This document shows positions 7,780 through 16,810 of a stretch of DNA of 44,239 bases, piece after piece (the first letter of the stretch is position 1; each line of letters begins with the position of its first letter). Source of the DNA: Spirochaetota bacterium (GTDB taxonomy: Bacteria; Spirochaetota; UBA4802; JAFGDQ01). Made by a program: the position numbers and the translations under genes. The DNA lies in the NCBI GenBank assembly GCA_016932015.1, contig JAFGDQ010000046.1:1-44239 (forward strand), written 5' to 3'. The notes beneath the pieces were generated by a model. That model ran no database searches. It saw nothing but the letters and a program-made list of their open reading frames with translations, and was not told where the DNA came from.

Positions 7780-8933
7780 AATCAATGTCATCTTTAAAAA
7801 GAGGCGGTGAGGTGGATCTTGTTTATTTTCTCACTATCTTTATTATTTCCGGATTCGGACTTGCAATGATATACAGCGCAAGTGCGGTCCATGCGCTGAA
7901 GGCATACGGGGATTCACTATTCTTTTTAAAGAAACAGCTGGCCTGGGTGTGTACCGGATTCTTTATTTTATTTGTTTTTCAGAGCATCAATTACCGTGTA
8001 TATTTTAAATATACCAAAATAATGCTTCTTGCATCTTTTGTAATGCTTATTATACTACTGATCCCCGGCGTGGGCCAGTCTATAAACGGTTCTGTCAGAT
8101 GGCTTGGCTTCAGGAATCTCAGCATTCAGCCGTCGGAATTCGTAAAAATTTTTATTGTTATATATCTGGTTAAAGTATTTACATGGACCAGCGATAAGAT
8201 AAATCGCGTTCTGCAGCTTTTGATCCCTATACTTGTTATAAGTGCCGTTTTTCTGCTGATTCTGATGCAGCCGGATTTCGGTACAGCCGCGGATCTTCTG
8301 ATTGTTTCGGGAATTTTATTTTTTGTTTCGGGATTTTCTATTATTTCAATTCTTTCATTGTCTGTTCTAAGTATACCGATGTTTTATCTTCTAATCTATC
8401 AGGTTGATTACAGAAAAGATAGGATCATGGCTTTTCTTGATCCGTGGCAAGAAAGATTCGGAAACGGTTATCATATTATTCAGTCATTTATTGCTTTTAA
8501 AAAAGGAGGCCTGTTCGGAGCCGGACTCGGGCTTGGTACGCAAAAAATCAAACGGCTCCCCGAACCGCATACGGATTTTATATTCGCTGTTATTGCGGAA
8601 GAAGCCGGGCTGCTTGGTACTGTACTGATTGTAGTACTATTCTGCATTCTGTTCTGGCGCGGACTTTATATCGCATTACATGTTAGTGACAGAGCCGGAT
8701 CCCTGCTTGCAATTGCTCTGACAATAATGATTGTGATTCAGGCATTTATAAATATTGGAGTTGTTATCGGAAGCCTGCCGACAACCGGTATTCCGCTTCC
8801 CATGATCAGTTACGGCGGGTCTTCTTTCATTTCCAGTATGATAGCATTAGGAATTGTGCTTAATATCTCAAAATCAATGAATGCTGAAAATGAAGACTTT
8901 GCTTTTAACGAAGGAAATTTACAGTATGAATAG
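7770..8933 (+). CDS. ftsW: Septal peptidoglycan glycosyltransferase FtsW (SEDS family)
   Basis: FtsW is a SEDS-family membrane glycosyltransferase that polymerises lipid II at the septum, normally with the transpeptidase FtsI, which is not encoded here. The 387-aa protein has about ten hydrophobic segments. The family blocks SVRWLGFRNLSIQPSE, MQPDFGTA, a long extracytoplasmic loop with GGLFGAGLGLG and PEPHTDFIFAVIAEE, and the final PLPMISYGGSS are present. TTG at 7770 with AAAGGAGG (7755-7762) just upstream is the best start and overlaps murD. RodA is the paralogue; the dcw position supports FtsW. Confidence 0.94.
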   Translation: MYLKSMSSLKRGGEVDLVYFLTIFIISGFGLAMIYSASAVHALKAYGDSLFFLKKQLAWVCTGFFILFVFQSINYRVYFKYTKIMLLASFVMLIILLIPGVGQSINGSVRWLGFRNLSIQPSEFVKIFIVIYLVKVFTWTSDKINRVLQLLIPILVISAVFLLILMQPDFGTAADLLIVSGILFFVSGFSIISILSLSVLSIPMFYLLIYQVDYRKDRIMAFLDPWQERFGNGYHIIQSFIAFKKGGLFGAGLGLGTQKIKRLPEPHTDFIFAVIAEEAGLLGTVLIVVLFCILFWRGLYIALHVSDRAGSLLAIALTIMIVIQAFINIGVVIGSLPTTGIPLPMISYGGSSFISSMIALGIVLNISKSMNAENEDFAFNEGNLQYE

Positions 8934-10053
8934 TTTATATATATTAATAGCCGGCGGGGGAACCGGAGGCCATATTTTCCCGGGAATTTCTCTGTATAAC
9001 GAATTTAAAAAGAATAGTATTCAGGCTGGAATTCTTGTCGGAAAAAAAGATGCACATTTCACTCCTCTTGAAGCCCTGGATGGAAAGGATGTTTTTTATT
9101 ACAGAGCACCGTCATTCACTAACAACATCATCAAGATGCCGCTTTTTTTTCTCAGATTTATTAAGGCAACTTTAAATTCATTGATCCTGATTAAAAAATT
9201 AAAAGCAGATGCAGTTATAGGAATGGGCGGTTATGTATCAGCTCCTGTTCTTACTGCCGCGTTAGTTTTGAAACGCCCTGTATTCCTTTGCGAACAGAAC
9301 AGTGTGCCCGGAAAGGTGACGGTGTTTTTTGCGTCAAAAGCCAGGAAAATTTTTACCACATTCAGCAATACAAATGAGTTCCTGAAAGATGAGGTAAAGG
9401 CAAAAATTCTGAATTACGGTAACCCTTTAAGAGATAATGTTTTTACCAGGTTAACAAAACAGGAAGCAAGGAAAATTTATTATCTCGGGCATTGCAATAA
9501 AGTTATTCTTGTTATTGGCGGCAGCCAGGGCGCTGTTCAGATAAACGAGCTGTTTTTAAATATCAAAAGGATTTATGCAGAGGAGTTGAAAAATACAGGT
9601 TTTATATGGGTAACCGGAAATCTGACATATAAGAAATATAAGGATGCTCTGAATCAGATGCATGGAGACGGTTCTGTTTATGTGTCCCCGTTCATTGAAA
9701 ATATTGGAACAGCATATAAAGCCAGCGACCTGGTAATTTCGAGAGCAGGTTCCGGCGGGATGATGGAAATAGCAGCAACAGGACTTCCGTCAATTTTAAT
9801 TCCTTATCCCTATGCTGCGGACAATCATCAGGAAAAAAACGCGGAAAATTTTGAGAAAGCCGGAGCAGCTGTAAAAGCCGGAAGTACTGATGTTGAGCCG
9901 GAAAAGATTGGTAATATCGTCATTAATCTTCTGAGCAACCCGGCACAGCTGTCAAGAATGGCTGAAAAGGCAAGGTCCATGGCTCAGATAGAAGCAGCTG
10001 GTAATATAATGAACTTTATTGTTAAAGAACTGGATAAAACTGAAACTGTTTAA
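8926..10053 (+). CDS. murG: UDP-GlcNAc:undecaprenyl-PP-MurNAc-pentapeptide GlcNAc transferase MurG
   Basis: MurG converts lipid I to lipid II on the cytoplasmic face of the inner membrane. I choose the ATG at 8926, overlapping the ftsW stop by eight bases, because the product then begins MNSLYILIAGGGTGGH with the GGGTGGH motif at residues 10-16. The open frame reaches back to 8881 but that is inside ftsW. GAAGGA (8910-8915) is a fair ribosome binding site. GMGGYVSAP, CEQNSVPGK, GGSQGA and SRAGSGGMMEIA with PYPYAADNHQ are the expected GT-B motifs. The length is 375 aa, close to the family norm. Confidence 0.95.
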   Translation: MNSLYILIAGGGTGGHIFPGISLYNEFKKNSIQAGILVGKKDAHFTPLEALDGKDVFYYRAPSFTNNIIKMPLFFLRFIKATLNSLILIKKLKADAVIGMGGYVSAPVLTAALVLKRPVFLCEQNSVPGKVTVFFASKARKIFTTFSNTNEFLKDEVKAKILNYGNPLRDNVFTRLTKQEARKIYYLGHCNKVILVIGGSQGAVQINELFLNIKRIYAEELKNTGFIWVTGNLTYKKYKDALNQMHGDGSVYVSPFIENIGTAYKASDLVISRAGSGGMMEIAATGLPSILIPYPYAADNHQEKNAENFEKAGAAVKAGSTDVEPEKIGNIVINLLSNPAQLSRMAEKARSMAQIEAAGNIMNFIVKELDKTETV

Positions 10054-10089
10054 TACATTGATTAAAACAGATAAGTAAAGGAGATATAG

Positions 10090-11460
10090 TTGTTTAGAAA
10101 GTCTGAAAAGATGCATTTTCTGGGAATCGGCGGTATCGGAATGAGCGGTATTGCCGAAATACTGGTTAATCTCGGCTACAAAGTATCCGGGTCTGACATA
10201 CATGAGTCGGACATAACCAGAAGACTTGCATCTCTCGGCGTGAAGATATTCACAGGACATAATTCTTCAAATATTGAAGATCACTGTGTTGTCGTTACGT
10301 CAACAGCTATTGATCAGGATAATCCTGAAATTATTGAAGCAAGAAAAAGACGTATTCCGATTATTCACAGATCTGAAATGCTTGCTGAACTGATCAGGAT
10401 GAAACAGGGGATTGGAGTAGCGGGTACTCATGGAAAAACAACAACCTCATCCCTGCTTTCATGGATTCTGTTTAAAGGCGGTATTAATCCGACAGCTATT
10501 ATCGGCGGAAAAGTTCTGAATTTTGCTTCAAATGCGAGAATCGGCGAGGGTGATTACATAGTGTTCGAGGCGGATGAATCGGACGGTTCATTTTTGAGAT
10601 TACTGCCGACAATAACAATTGTTACGAATATTGATGCCGACCATCTGGATCATTATAAATCTTTTGACGGTCTGAAAAAAGCATTTTTGCGCTATATAAA
10701 CAATATACCGTTCTACGGATATTCGGTGCTCTGTATGGACGATAAGGTAATAAGCGGGCTTTTGCCTGAAATAGAAAGGCCTTTTGTAACTTACGGATTT
10801 TCAATAGATGCCGATTTCCGGGCTGATAAGGTTGAATTGAAAAATGAAAGGCTGACTTTTGACTGTTATTATAAAAATGATTTTCTGGGTTGTGTTGAAA
10901 GTCCGCTTATGGGACATCACAATGTGTTGAATACTCTTGCTGTGATTGCGGTTGCTCTTGAACTTGGAATGGAATTTAATGTGATCAAAGATGCTTTAAA
11001 AGATTTTATGGGCGTGGGAAGAAGGCTTGAGTATGTTGGAGAGGAAAAAGGCATTTTGGTTCTTGATGATTACGGGCATCATCCTACTGAAATCAGGGCA
11101 ACGCTGCAGGCTTTAAAAAGCAAGGGCAGAAGGATAGTAACTGTTTTTCAGCCGCACAGGTATTCAAGAACTGAGCTCCTGTGGGAGGAATTCGGCAGTT
11201 CTTTCGGTAATTCTGATGTTGTACTGTTAACCGGGATTTATCCGGCTGGAGAAAAACCGATTAAAGGCATTTCGTCGGAATTAATTAAACAGTCTATTGA
11301 AAAGCATGACGGAAAAGAAGTTAATATCATTTCAGATTTTGAGAGAATTACTGAAACTGTATTAAGTATTGTAAGAGAAGGTGATATTGTACTTACTCTG
11401 GGTGCAGGGGATATTTACAAAGCAGGTTTAAAAATTGTTGAAGCATTAAAAGGCAATTAA
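10090..11460 (+). CDS. murC: UDP-N-acetylmuramate:L-alanine ligase MurC
   Basis: MurC adds the first amino acid to UDP-MurNAc. LGIGGIGMSGIAE near residue 11 is the N-terminal signature, and the P-loop GTHGKTTTSS at residues 112-121 with the MurC-specific histidine is clear. FEADESDGSF, NIDADHLDHY, DDYGHHPTEI and FQPHRYSRT follow in family order. The start is TTG at 10090 with AAAGGAGA (10077-10084) upstream; an internal ATG exists at residue 8. MurB and Ddl, which often follow MurC, are absent; ftsQ follows after five bases. Confidence 0.95.
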   Translation: MFRKSEKMHFLGIGGIGMSGIAEILVNLGYKVSGSDIHESDITRRLASLGVKIFTGHNSSNIEDHCVVVTSTAIDQDNPEIIEARKRRIPIIHRSEMLAELIRMKQGIGVAGTHGKTTTSSLLSWILFKGGINPTAIIGGKVLNFASNARIGEGDYIVFEADESDGSFLRLLPTITIVTNIDADHLDHYKSFDGLKKAFLRYINNIPFYGYSVLCMDDKVISGLLPEIERPFVTYGFSIDADFRADKVELKNERLTFDCYYKNDFLGCVESPLMGHHNVLNTLAVIAVALELGMEFNVIKDALKDFMGVGRRLEYVGEEKGILVLDDYGHHPTEIRATLQALKSKGRRIVTVFQPHRYSRTELLWEEFGSSFGNSDVVLLTGIYPAGEKPIKGISSELIKQSIEKHDGKEVNIISDFERITETVLSIVREGDIVLTLGAGDIYKAGLKIVEALKGN

Positions 11461-11465
11461 AAATA

Positions 11466-12155
11466 ATGCGAAGAATATTATCAGTAATAATTATTTTTTT
11501 GTTATCTTTTTCGTTTGCTGAAGCAAAGAAAAGTATAAAGAAAGTCATGGCTATTGAATTTAAAGATTTAAAATATGTATCAAAATATGAAATCATTGAT
11601 TCTGCTGATGTTTCCATAGAAGGAAAACAGATTGTAATTGATATAAATTCTCTAAGAAGGGCATTAAGGGATCTTTCAATAATTGAATCTTTTGAGATAA
11701 GTGAGCATGATCAGATACTTCAAATATCTGTCAATGAAAAGGAGCCGTATTTCACGTTATGCTTTTTTGACGGTAAAAGAGAAATACCTTTTGAACTTGA
11801 TAGAGATTTTCACATTATTTCCATGAATAGAATATACAAGGCAAATTTACCGCTGGTTTTTATTCCGGGTGAAGAAATGAATAAAAGCGGAGTCTCGAAA
11901 AGCATTAAAAATATTCTAAGCAAAATAAATGATATTCGCAGCAGAAATTTTAAAATAATTGATGACATTATTGAAATAAAATATTTGAATGCGGATTTTA
12001 TAAAAGTTTTGCTTGCAGGAAGAAAGACAGCTTTTTATGTAAAACCGGATCTGGAAGGATTTATCAATTTGAATTATGCTGTCGGCTATTTTGATATGAT
12101 TAAATATTATCCTGACACATTTACAATGCCGAACGGTTACGGTATTGTTAAATGA
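11466..12155 (+). CDS. ftsQ: FtsQ/DivIB-like cell division protein
   Basis: FtsQ links early and late divisome proteins and acts in the periplasm. The 229-aa product starts with a short hydrophobic stretch (residues 3-19) followed by a weak POTRA-like region and a beta-domain ending near ADFIKVLL. Sequence similarity that I can see is modest; the call rests on the position murC-X-ftsA, size and layout. Unusually, there is almost no cytoplasmic tail, and SFAEA-KKS after the hydrophobic part resembles a signal peptidase I site, so it may be either a short anchor or a cleaved signal. Codon use is very AT-rich compared with ftsA. Confidence 0.75.
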   Translation: MRRILSVIIIFLLSFSFAEAKKSIKKVMAIEFKDLKYVSKYEIIDSADVSIEGKQIVIDINSLRRALRDLSIIESFEISEHDQILQISVNEKEPYFTLCFFDGKREIPFELDRDFHIISMNRIYKANLPLVFIPGEEMNKSGVSKSIKNILSKINDIRSRNFKIIDDIIEIKYLNADFIKVLLAGRKTAFYVKPDLEGFINLNYAVGYFDMIKYYPDTFTMPNGYGIVK

Positions 12156-12174
12156 ATAATAAAGAGGTGCTGAA

Positions 12175-13407
12175 ATGGATAATGTAGCAGTCGGGCTTGA
12201 TATAGGAACAACCAAGACTTGCGCCGTTATTGGATTTATGAACGAGAATAATCAGGTCGAGGTCGTCGGGGTAGGTGTGGCGCCGTCAAAAGGCCTGAAG
12301 AACGGTGTTGTCGTAAATATAGATAATACAGCTGCTTCCATTGTTAAAGCAATTGAAGAGGCTGAGCTGATGGCAGGCTGTGAAGTAACCGATGTTTATG
12401 CCGGAATTACAGGCCAGCATATCAAAGGTGAAAATTCAAGAGGAGTTGTAGCTGTTTCAAACAGGGGCAGGACAATTACTCCGACTGAAATAAGAAGAGT
12501 TATTGAGGCAGCTCAGGCTATTGTTGTTCCGGTTGACAGGGAAATACTGCATGTTCTTTCAAAGGAATTTTCAGTGGATGACCAGACAGGCATAAAAGAT
12601 CCGATTGGAATGAACGGTGTCAGGCTTGAGGCTGAGGTTCATATTGTAACAGCAGCGACTAACAGTACACAGAATCTTTTAAAATCAATCGCGAAATCGG
12701 GATTCCAGTGCTCGGATATAATTTTCTCCTCCCTCGCGACTTCCGAAGCCGTATTGAATCAGGACGAGAAGGAACTCGGAGTAGTCATGATTGATATAGG
12801 CGGGGGAACAACAGATATAATCGTATTTTTTGAAGGAGGTGTTTCATATTCAGCTGTTCTGGGAATAGGCGGAATTCATGTCACTAACGATATTTCAATA
12901 GGACTTCGTACTCCCATTGAAGCAGCGGAGATGATAAAGAAAAAAGACGGATGCGCTGTGATTGATATTGTCGACGCATCCGAATCAATAGAAGTTCCTT
13001 CAGTAGGAGGGCGTGCTCCAAGAAGGATTTTTAAGCAGGAACTCTCGCAGATAATTGAACCGAGAATGATGGAAATAATGGAAATGGTAGACCGCGAACT
13101 GCTGAAAAGCGGCAGAAAAGACGTTCTTGCTGCAGGTGTTGTTCTTACCGGAGGAGGCTGTATAATGGACGGGTGCATTGAGGCTGCTGAGCGCGTTTTC
13201 AATATGCCTGTACGAATCGGCGAAAGCAAAATTACAGCCGGATTAAGAGATAAAGTAAAATCGCCGATTTATACAAATGCTGTTGGCCTGCTGATGTATG
13301 GTCTGAAGATGAGAGAATTTCAGAAAGGCAAATCAAAAGCAGGCAGAGAAAGCAGTATTACTTCTATCGGTAAAAGATTGAAAAGATGGTTTGAGGAGTA
13401 TTTGTAA
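12175..13407 (+). CDS. ftsA: Cell division protein FtsA
   Basis: FtsA is an actin-fold ATPase that tethers FtsZ filaments to the membrane. DIGTTKTC (residues 9-16) is the phosphate-1 loop, VVMIDIGGGTTDI the phosphate-2 loop and LTGGGCIMDG the adenosine motif. The C-terminus KRLKRWFEEYL is the amphipathic membrane-targeting helix. The 410-aa length is normal. An AGAGGTG ribosome binding site lies seven bases before the ATG. A 163-base spacer with two inverted repeats separates it from ftsZ. Confidence 0.96.
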   Translation: MDNVAVGLDIGTTKTCAVIGFMNENNQVEVVGVGVAPSKGLKNGVVVNIDNTAASIVKAIEEAELMAGCEVTDVYAGITGQHIKGENSRGVVAVSNRGRTITPTEIRRVIEAAQAIVVPVDREILHVLSKEFSVDDQTGIKDPIGMNGVRLEAEVHIVTAATNSTQNLLKSIAKSGFQCSDIIFSSLATSEAVLNQDEKELGVVMIDIGGGTTDIIVFFEGGVSYSAVLGIGGIHVTNDISIGLRTPIEAAEMIKKKDGCAVIDIVDASESIEVPSVGGRAPRRIFKQELSQIIEPRMMEIMEMVDRELLKSGRKDVLAAGVVLTGGGCIMDGCIEAAERVFNMPVRIGESKITAGLRDKVKSPIYTNAVGLLMYGLKMREFQKGKSKAGRESSITSIGKRLKRWFEEYL

Positions 13408-13411
13408 TACA

Positions 13412-13464
13412 CTCCGCCTTTCACAATCTTCAGGATACCTTTGGTTTTCTGCTGAATTGCGGAG
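13412..13464 (+). repeat. Distant inverted repeat after ftsA
   Basis: CTCCGC (13412-13417) and GCGGAG (13459-13464) are a 6-bp inverted repeat with a 41-base loop just after the ftsA stop; the following GGTTTTTG makes a weak terminator possible. Confidence 0.3.
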
Positions 13465-13482
13465 AGGTTTTTGTACAGTTAT

Positions 13483-13505
13483 AGTTTCACAAAAAATGTG
13501 AAACT
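13483..13505 (+). promoter_or_regulatory. Perfect 9-bp inverted repeat in the ftsZ leader
   Basis: AGTTTCACA (13483-13491) and TGTGAAACT (13497-13505) flank an A5 loop, 65 bases before the ftsZ start. The absence of a U-run after it argues for an operator or mRNA hairpin rather than a terminator. It is followed at 13521-13531 by ATGAGACATAA, which includes a -10-like CATAAT (13527-13532), so an ftsZ promoter may lie here. Confidence 0.5.
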
Positions 13506-13570
13506 TAAAAATAAACTCTTATGAGACATAATACATATTTTAAAATTTATAAATAAAAAGATAAGGGGGA

Positions 13571-14758
13571 ATGATGTTCAGATTGGAAGAAGAAAAAAAT
13601 TTAAGTACAACAATTAAAGTTATCGGCGTTGGCGGCGCCGGCAATAACGCGGTTAACAGAATGATTTCGACAGGTATGGAAGGTGTTGAGTTCATTGTGG
13701 TTAATACGGATGCTCAGCAGCTGACAGATTCACTTGCTCCGGTTAAGATTCAGATTGGTAATAAGCTTACCAGAGGACTTGGGGCAGGGGCTGATCCTAC
13801 TGTCGGGAAAGAAGCCGCGAATGAAGACCGGGATAAACTTCATAAAGCTTTAAAAGGGGCTGATATGGTGTTTATTACTGCGGGAATGGGCGGCGGAACA
13901 GGTACAGGTGCAGCCCCGATAGTAGCAGAAGTTGCCAAAGAGCATGATTCACTCGTTGTCGGTGTTGTTACAAAGCCGTTCAGGGTGGAAGGCAAAAGAA
14001 GAATGGACAGAGCTCTTGAAGGAATTACCAACCTTAAAGAGAAAGTCGATACTCTTATTACAATTCCGAATGACCTGCTGCTTAAAATAATAGATAGAAA
14101 AACTCCGATTGAAGACGCGTTTAAACTTGCTGATGATATACTGAGACAGGGTGTTCAGGGAATTGCCGACCTTATTATGGTTACAGGTATTGTTAATGTG
14201 GATTTCGCGGATGTAAGAACAGTCATGAAAGAAACCGGAGATGCTTTGATGGGTGTCGGTATCGGATCAGGCGAGAACAAAGCTATTGAAGCAACACAGA
14301 TGGCGATAAACAGTCCGCTCCTTGAGGAAATCTGCATTGAAGGAGCTAAAGCGGTTTTAATTAATATAGCCGGAGGAAATGATCTTTCCCTGCACGAAGT
14401 AAATGAAGTTACTGATATAATAACACGTCAGGTTGATACTGAAGCAAATATTATATTCGGTACTACTATCGACTCTGCCCTTGACGACAGAATCAGGGTT
14501 ACTGTTATAGCAACTGGTTTTGACAAGAAGAGAAATATGCTAAATAAAAAGCCGCTGCGTGAAATTGACACCAGAACCGGTACATCATTAACCCTGATAG
14601 AAGGAAAGGAAAATGATATTGCGGACAGACATGACAGAAAGGCACCTGCCGGCATGCATACTTTTTCACTGGATTATGACAAAAGAAGATCAAAAGACTA
14701 TTCTCTTGAAGATCTGGAAATCCCTGCGTTCTTGCGACGCAGCGGAGATGCAAATTAA
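13571..14758 (+). CDS. ftsZ: Cell division protein FtsZ
   Basis: FtsZ is the tubulin-like GTPase that forms the Z-ring. GGAGNNAV (residues 21-28) and the tubulin signature GGGTGTG (107-113) bind GTP, and [11 protein letters not shown] is the T7 synergy loop that completes the active site of the next subunit. A linker with charged residues leads to the C-terminal peptide LEIPAFLRR, which binds FtsA and other partners. The 395-aa length is usual. AAGGGGG lies just before the ATG. It ends the dcw cluster; radC follows after 115 bases. Confidence 0.97.
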   Translation: MMFRLEEEKNLSTTIKVIGVGGAGNNAVNRMISTGMEGVEFIVVNTDAQQLTDSLAPVKIQIGNKLTRGLGAGADPTVGKEAANEDRDKLHKALKGADMVFITAGMGGGTGTGAAPIVAEVAKEHDSLVVGVVTKPFRVEGKRRMDRALEGITNLKEKVDTLITIPNDLLLKIIDRKTPIEDAFKLADDILRQGVQGIADLIMVTGIVNVDFADVRTVMKETGDALMGVGIGSGENKAIEATQMAINSPLLEEICIEGAKAVLINIAGGNDLSLHEVNEVTDIITRQVDTEANIIFGTTIDSALDDRIRVTVIATGFDKKRNMLNKKPLREIDTRTGTSLTLIEGKENDIADRHDRKAPAGMHTFSLDYDKRRSKDYSLEDLEIPAFLRRSGDAN

Positions 14759-14873
14759 TATTCGGGTTCTTAAGAAAGCATAATTGTTAAATTAAGTTCA
14801 CGGCCTGAATATTATTCTGTAATAGTTTGATTGTTTTTTAAGTTTATCTGAATAATTCAGCGGAAGCAGATTA

Positions 14874-15551
14874 TTGAATAAGCAAATGAAGAAGAAAATA
14901 AAAGAAATGCCGGGCTTCCTGCGTCCCCGCGAAAAAATGCAGGAGCGGGGTCCGGCAGCATTAACAGATGTTGAGCTTATTGCGATAATACTCGGCAGCG
15001 GGAATCGTGATCAGGATGTAATGACTCTCTCTGCCAGGATTGCCGGAATTATATCCGCAAAGCGCGGGAATCTTGTTCTGGACGATCTGCTGTCCGTGGA
15101 CGGAGTCGGACTCGCGAAAGCCAGTCAGATCCTTTCCGGATTTGAACTGGCAAGAAGATATACTTCCGCAAACAGTGTGGTAATTACCGAACCCGGGCAT
15201 GTTCTGCCTCTGCTGTCCGATATTGCGGGCAAACAGCAGGAACATTTTGTATGTATTTCACTTAACGGGGCAAATGAAGTCATTGAAAAAAGGCTCGTAA
15301 CAGTAGGCCTCCTGAATAATTGTCAGGTTCACCCGAGGGAAGTATTCGCAGATGTGATAACCGACAGGGCGGCATCTGTAATTTTCGCGCACAATCATCC
15401 TTCAGGAGAATTAATCCCGAGCAGAAGTGATCTGGATTTTCAGCAGCAGCTGTGCGAGGCTGGAAAGATTCTGGGTATAAATATCATTGATCATTTGATA
15501 GTCAGTAAAAAAGGCTATTACAGTTTTCAGGAGAACGGCCTTATAAACTGA
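14874..15551 (+). CDS. radC: RadC family JAB/MPN-domain protein
   Basis: RadC-like (DUF2466) proteins combine a helix-hairpin-helix part with a JAMM metalloprotease-like domain; their role in DNA repair is not settled. The helix-hairpin-helix region is around VDGVGLAKASQIL (residues 75-87), and HNHPSG at 173-178 with the downstream SRSDLDF gives the JAMM His, His and Asp ligands. The 225-aa length is typical. I favour the TTG at 14874, seven bases after GGAAG; ATG at 14886 would remove four residues. It is monocistronic, or the tail of the dcw transcript. Confidence 0.93.
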   Translation: MNKQMKKKIKEMPGFLRPREKMQERGPAALTDVELIAIILGSGNRDQDVMTLSARIAGIISAKRGNLVLDDLLSVDGVGLAKASQILSGFELARRYTSANSVVITEPGHVLPLLSDIAGKQQEHFVCISLNGANEVIEKRLVTVGLLNNCQVHPREVFADVITDRAASVIFAHNHPSGELIPSRSDLDFQQQLCEAGKILGINIIDHLIVSKKGYYSFQENGLIN

Positions 15552-15579
15552 AATAATTCTGATAAATGTTGACAGTATT

Positions 15580-16074
15580 TTAAAAGAAATATCTTGCACC
15601 GACTGCGATATTCAGCGCAAAATCAGTATCAGGAACGAGATCCAGTACAGGTACAATTTCACCGAATATATCAATCGGCTGGTTTGCAAACATATAGGAT
15701 AAACCAAGCGGAATTCTTGCTCCGAATATTGTACCGTCTTTATCCCTGTTTTTATTCTTGTCATCCTCTGCAAACTTAACTCTTGCACCTATTCCGTAGT
15801 AAAACGGCAGCTGACCTTCCGGTACTTTAATCAGATTAAAATTGTGAATCAGGTAATCACTGTGAATATGAAACGCATCCTCATTGGCAAAAGACCACGC
15901 AACACCGAGATCAAAAGCTGAATTTTCTGTTATACGGTATTTCATACTGACGCCTGTAGGCTCGCCCACTATTAGGCCTATACCGAATTGTTCCCCGGCC
16001 GCGGTGTCGGCTGCGGCAGCATTAGCGGTACAAAAGGCAAAAATCAGAATTAATATAAAACTTAACTTTTTCAT
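15580..16074 (-). CDS. Putative outer-membrane beta-barrel protein
   Basis: This 164-aa product starts with a good Sec signal peptide (KKLSFILILIFAFCTANAAAA) and then shows alternating hydrophobic and polar residues, glycine-rich turns and a C-terminal ARYFF, the aromatic last residue typical of outer-membrane barrels recognised by BamA. The segment FYYGIGARVKF and GARIPLGLSYMF look like barrel strands, suggesting a small 8-strand barrel. I cannot name a family securely. I chose the ATG at 16074; TTG at 16086 inside the nitroreductase gene is an alternative. It directly follows the nitroreductase stop, so the two are probably co-transcribed. Confidence 0.75.
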   Translation of the reverse strand: MKKLSFILILIFAFCTANAAAADTAAGEQFGIGLIVGEPTGVSMKYRITENSAFDLGVAWSFANEDAFHIHSDYLIHNFNLIKVPEGQLPFYYGIGARVKFAEDDKNKNRDKDGTIFGARIPLGLSYMFANQPIDIFGEIVPVLDLVPDTDFALNIAVGARYFF

Positions 16075-16075
16075 T

Positions 16076-16636
16076 TTATTTAACAAAACTTTCCCCGAAA
16101 TTATCTATAAACATCATCTGATCAAGTTCCTTTCTTGGAGGTGCTTTTCTGTCAGTGTCGGAAGATCTTCCTATCGGGATTGAAACAACTGTTTCATGAT
16201 CATCAGGTACTTTTAATATTTTTTTTATTTTCAGATGATCAAGCATGCCTACTATAACAGTACCTAATCCAATGTCGTGTGCTTTCAGGCACAGGTTCTG
16301 CACAGCAATTCCCATATCGAACATAAACCAGTTTTTCAGAGCCGTAAGTTCTACCCCGTTTCTGCACCCGGCAGTTCCTTTTTTCGCGCACCCTATAATC
16401 AGCGCTGAAGCGTTGATCGAACATGATCTGGCGGGATTGGATTTGGAGTATGTGTCAGTAATTTCTTCTATTTTTTTCTTATCCCTGACAATAACGAATG
16501 ACCATATCTGAGTATTAGCCCATGACGGAGCCCATCTGGCAGCTTCTATGATCTGTTTCAGTTCGTCATCAGTTACATAATAATCCGTAAATTTTCTTAT
16601 GCTTCTTCGTTTAAAAATTGCTTCCTGCAGTTCCAT
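16076..16636 (-). CDS. Nitroreductase family FMN-dependent oxidoreductase
   Basis: Members bind FMN and reduce nitro groups, quinones or other substrates with NAD(P)H. The N-terminal RRSIRKFTDYYVTDDEL is the FMN phosphate-binding signature, and WAPSWANTQIWSFVIV and the GIAVQNLCLKAHDIGLGTVIVG helix are typical. The 186-aa size is in range for the short nitroreductases. The insert with three cysteines (ARSCSIN, GCAKKGTAGCRNG) is somewhat unusual. The real substrate cannot be read from sequence. It is divergent from the M16C protease gene. Confidence 0.9.
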   Translation of the reverse strand: MELQEAIFKRRSIRKFTDYYVTDDELKQIIEAARWAPSWANTQIWSFVIVRDKKKIEEITDTYSKSNPARSCSINASALIIGCAKKGTAGCRNGVELTALKNWFMFDMGIAVQNLCLKAHDIGLGTVIVGMLDHLKIKKILKVPDDHETVVSIPIGRSSDTDRKAPPRKELDQMMFIDNFGESFVK

Positions 16637-16750
16637 TTTTTGTCTCCATTGACGTTACTGAAATTATACTATATATTTTACACTGTTTTTCCTTCAAGGA
16701 AAAAATAATATTTATATGTATGTATTAATAAAAACTTATAATATAATAAC

Positions 16751-16778
16751 TTGACTGGAATACAGTATTTTATTTAAT
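16751..16778 (+). promoter_or_regulatory. Candidate promoter of the M16C protease gene
   Basis: TTGACT (16751-16756) and TTTAAT (16773-16778) are spaced 16 bases apart, 32 bases before the ATG at 16811. Both boxes have five of six consensus bases. Read by eye only. Confidence 0.45.
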
Positions 16779-16810
16779 TCCTGATTAATTTGATAAAAAA
16801 AGAGGTTTTA

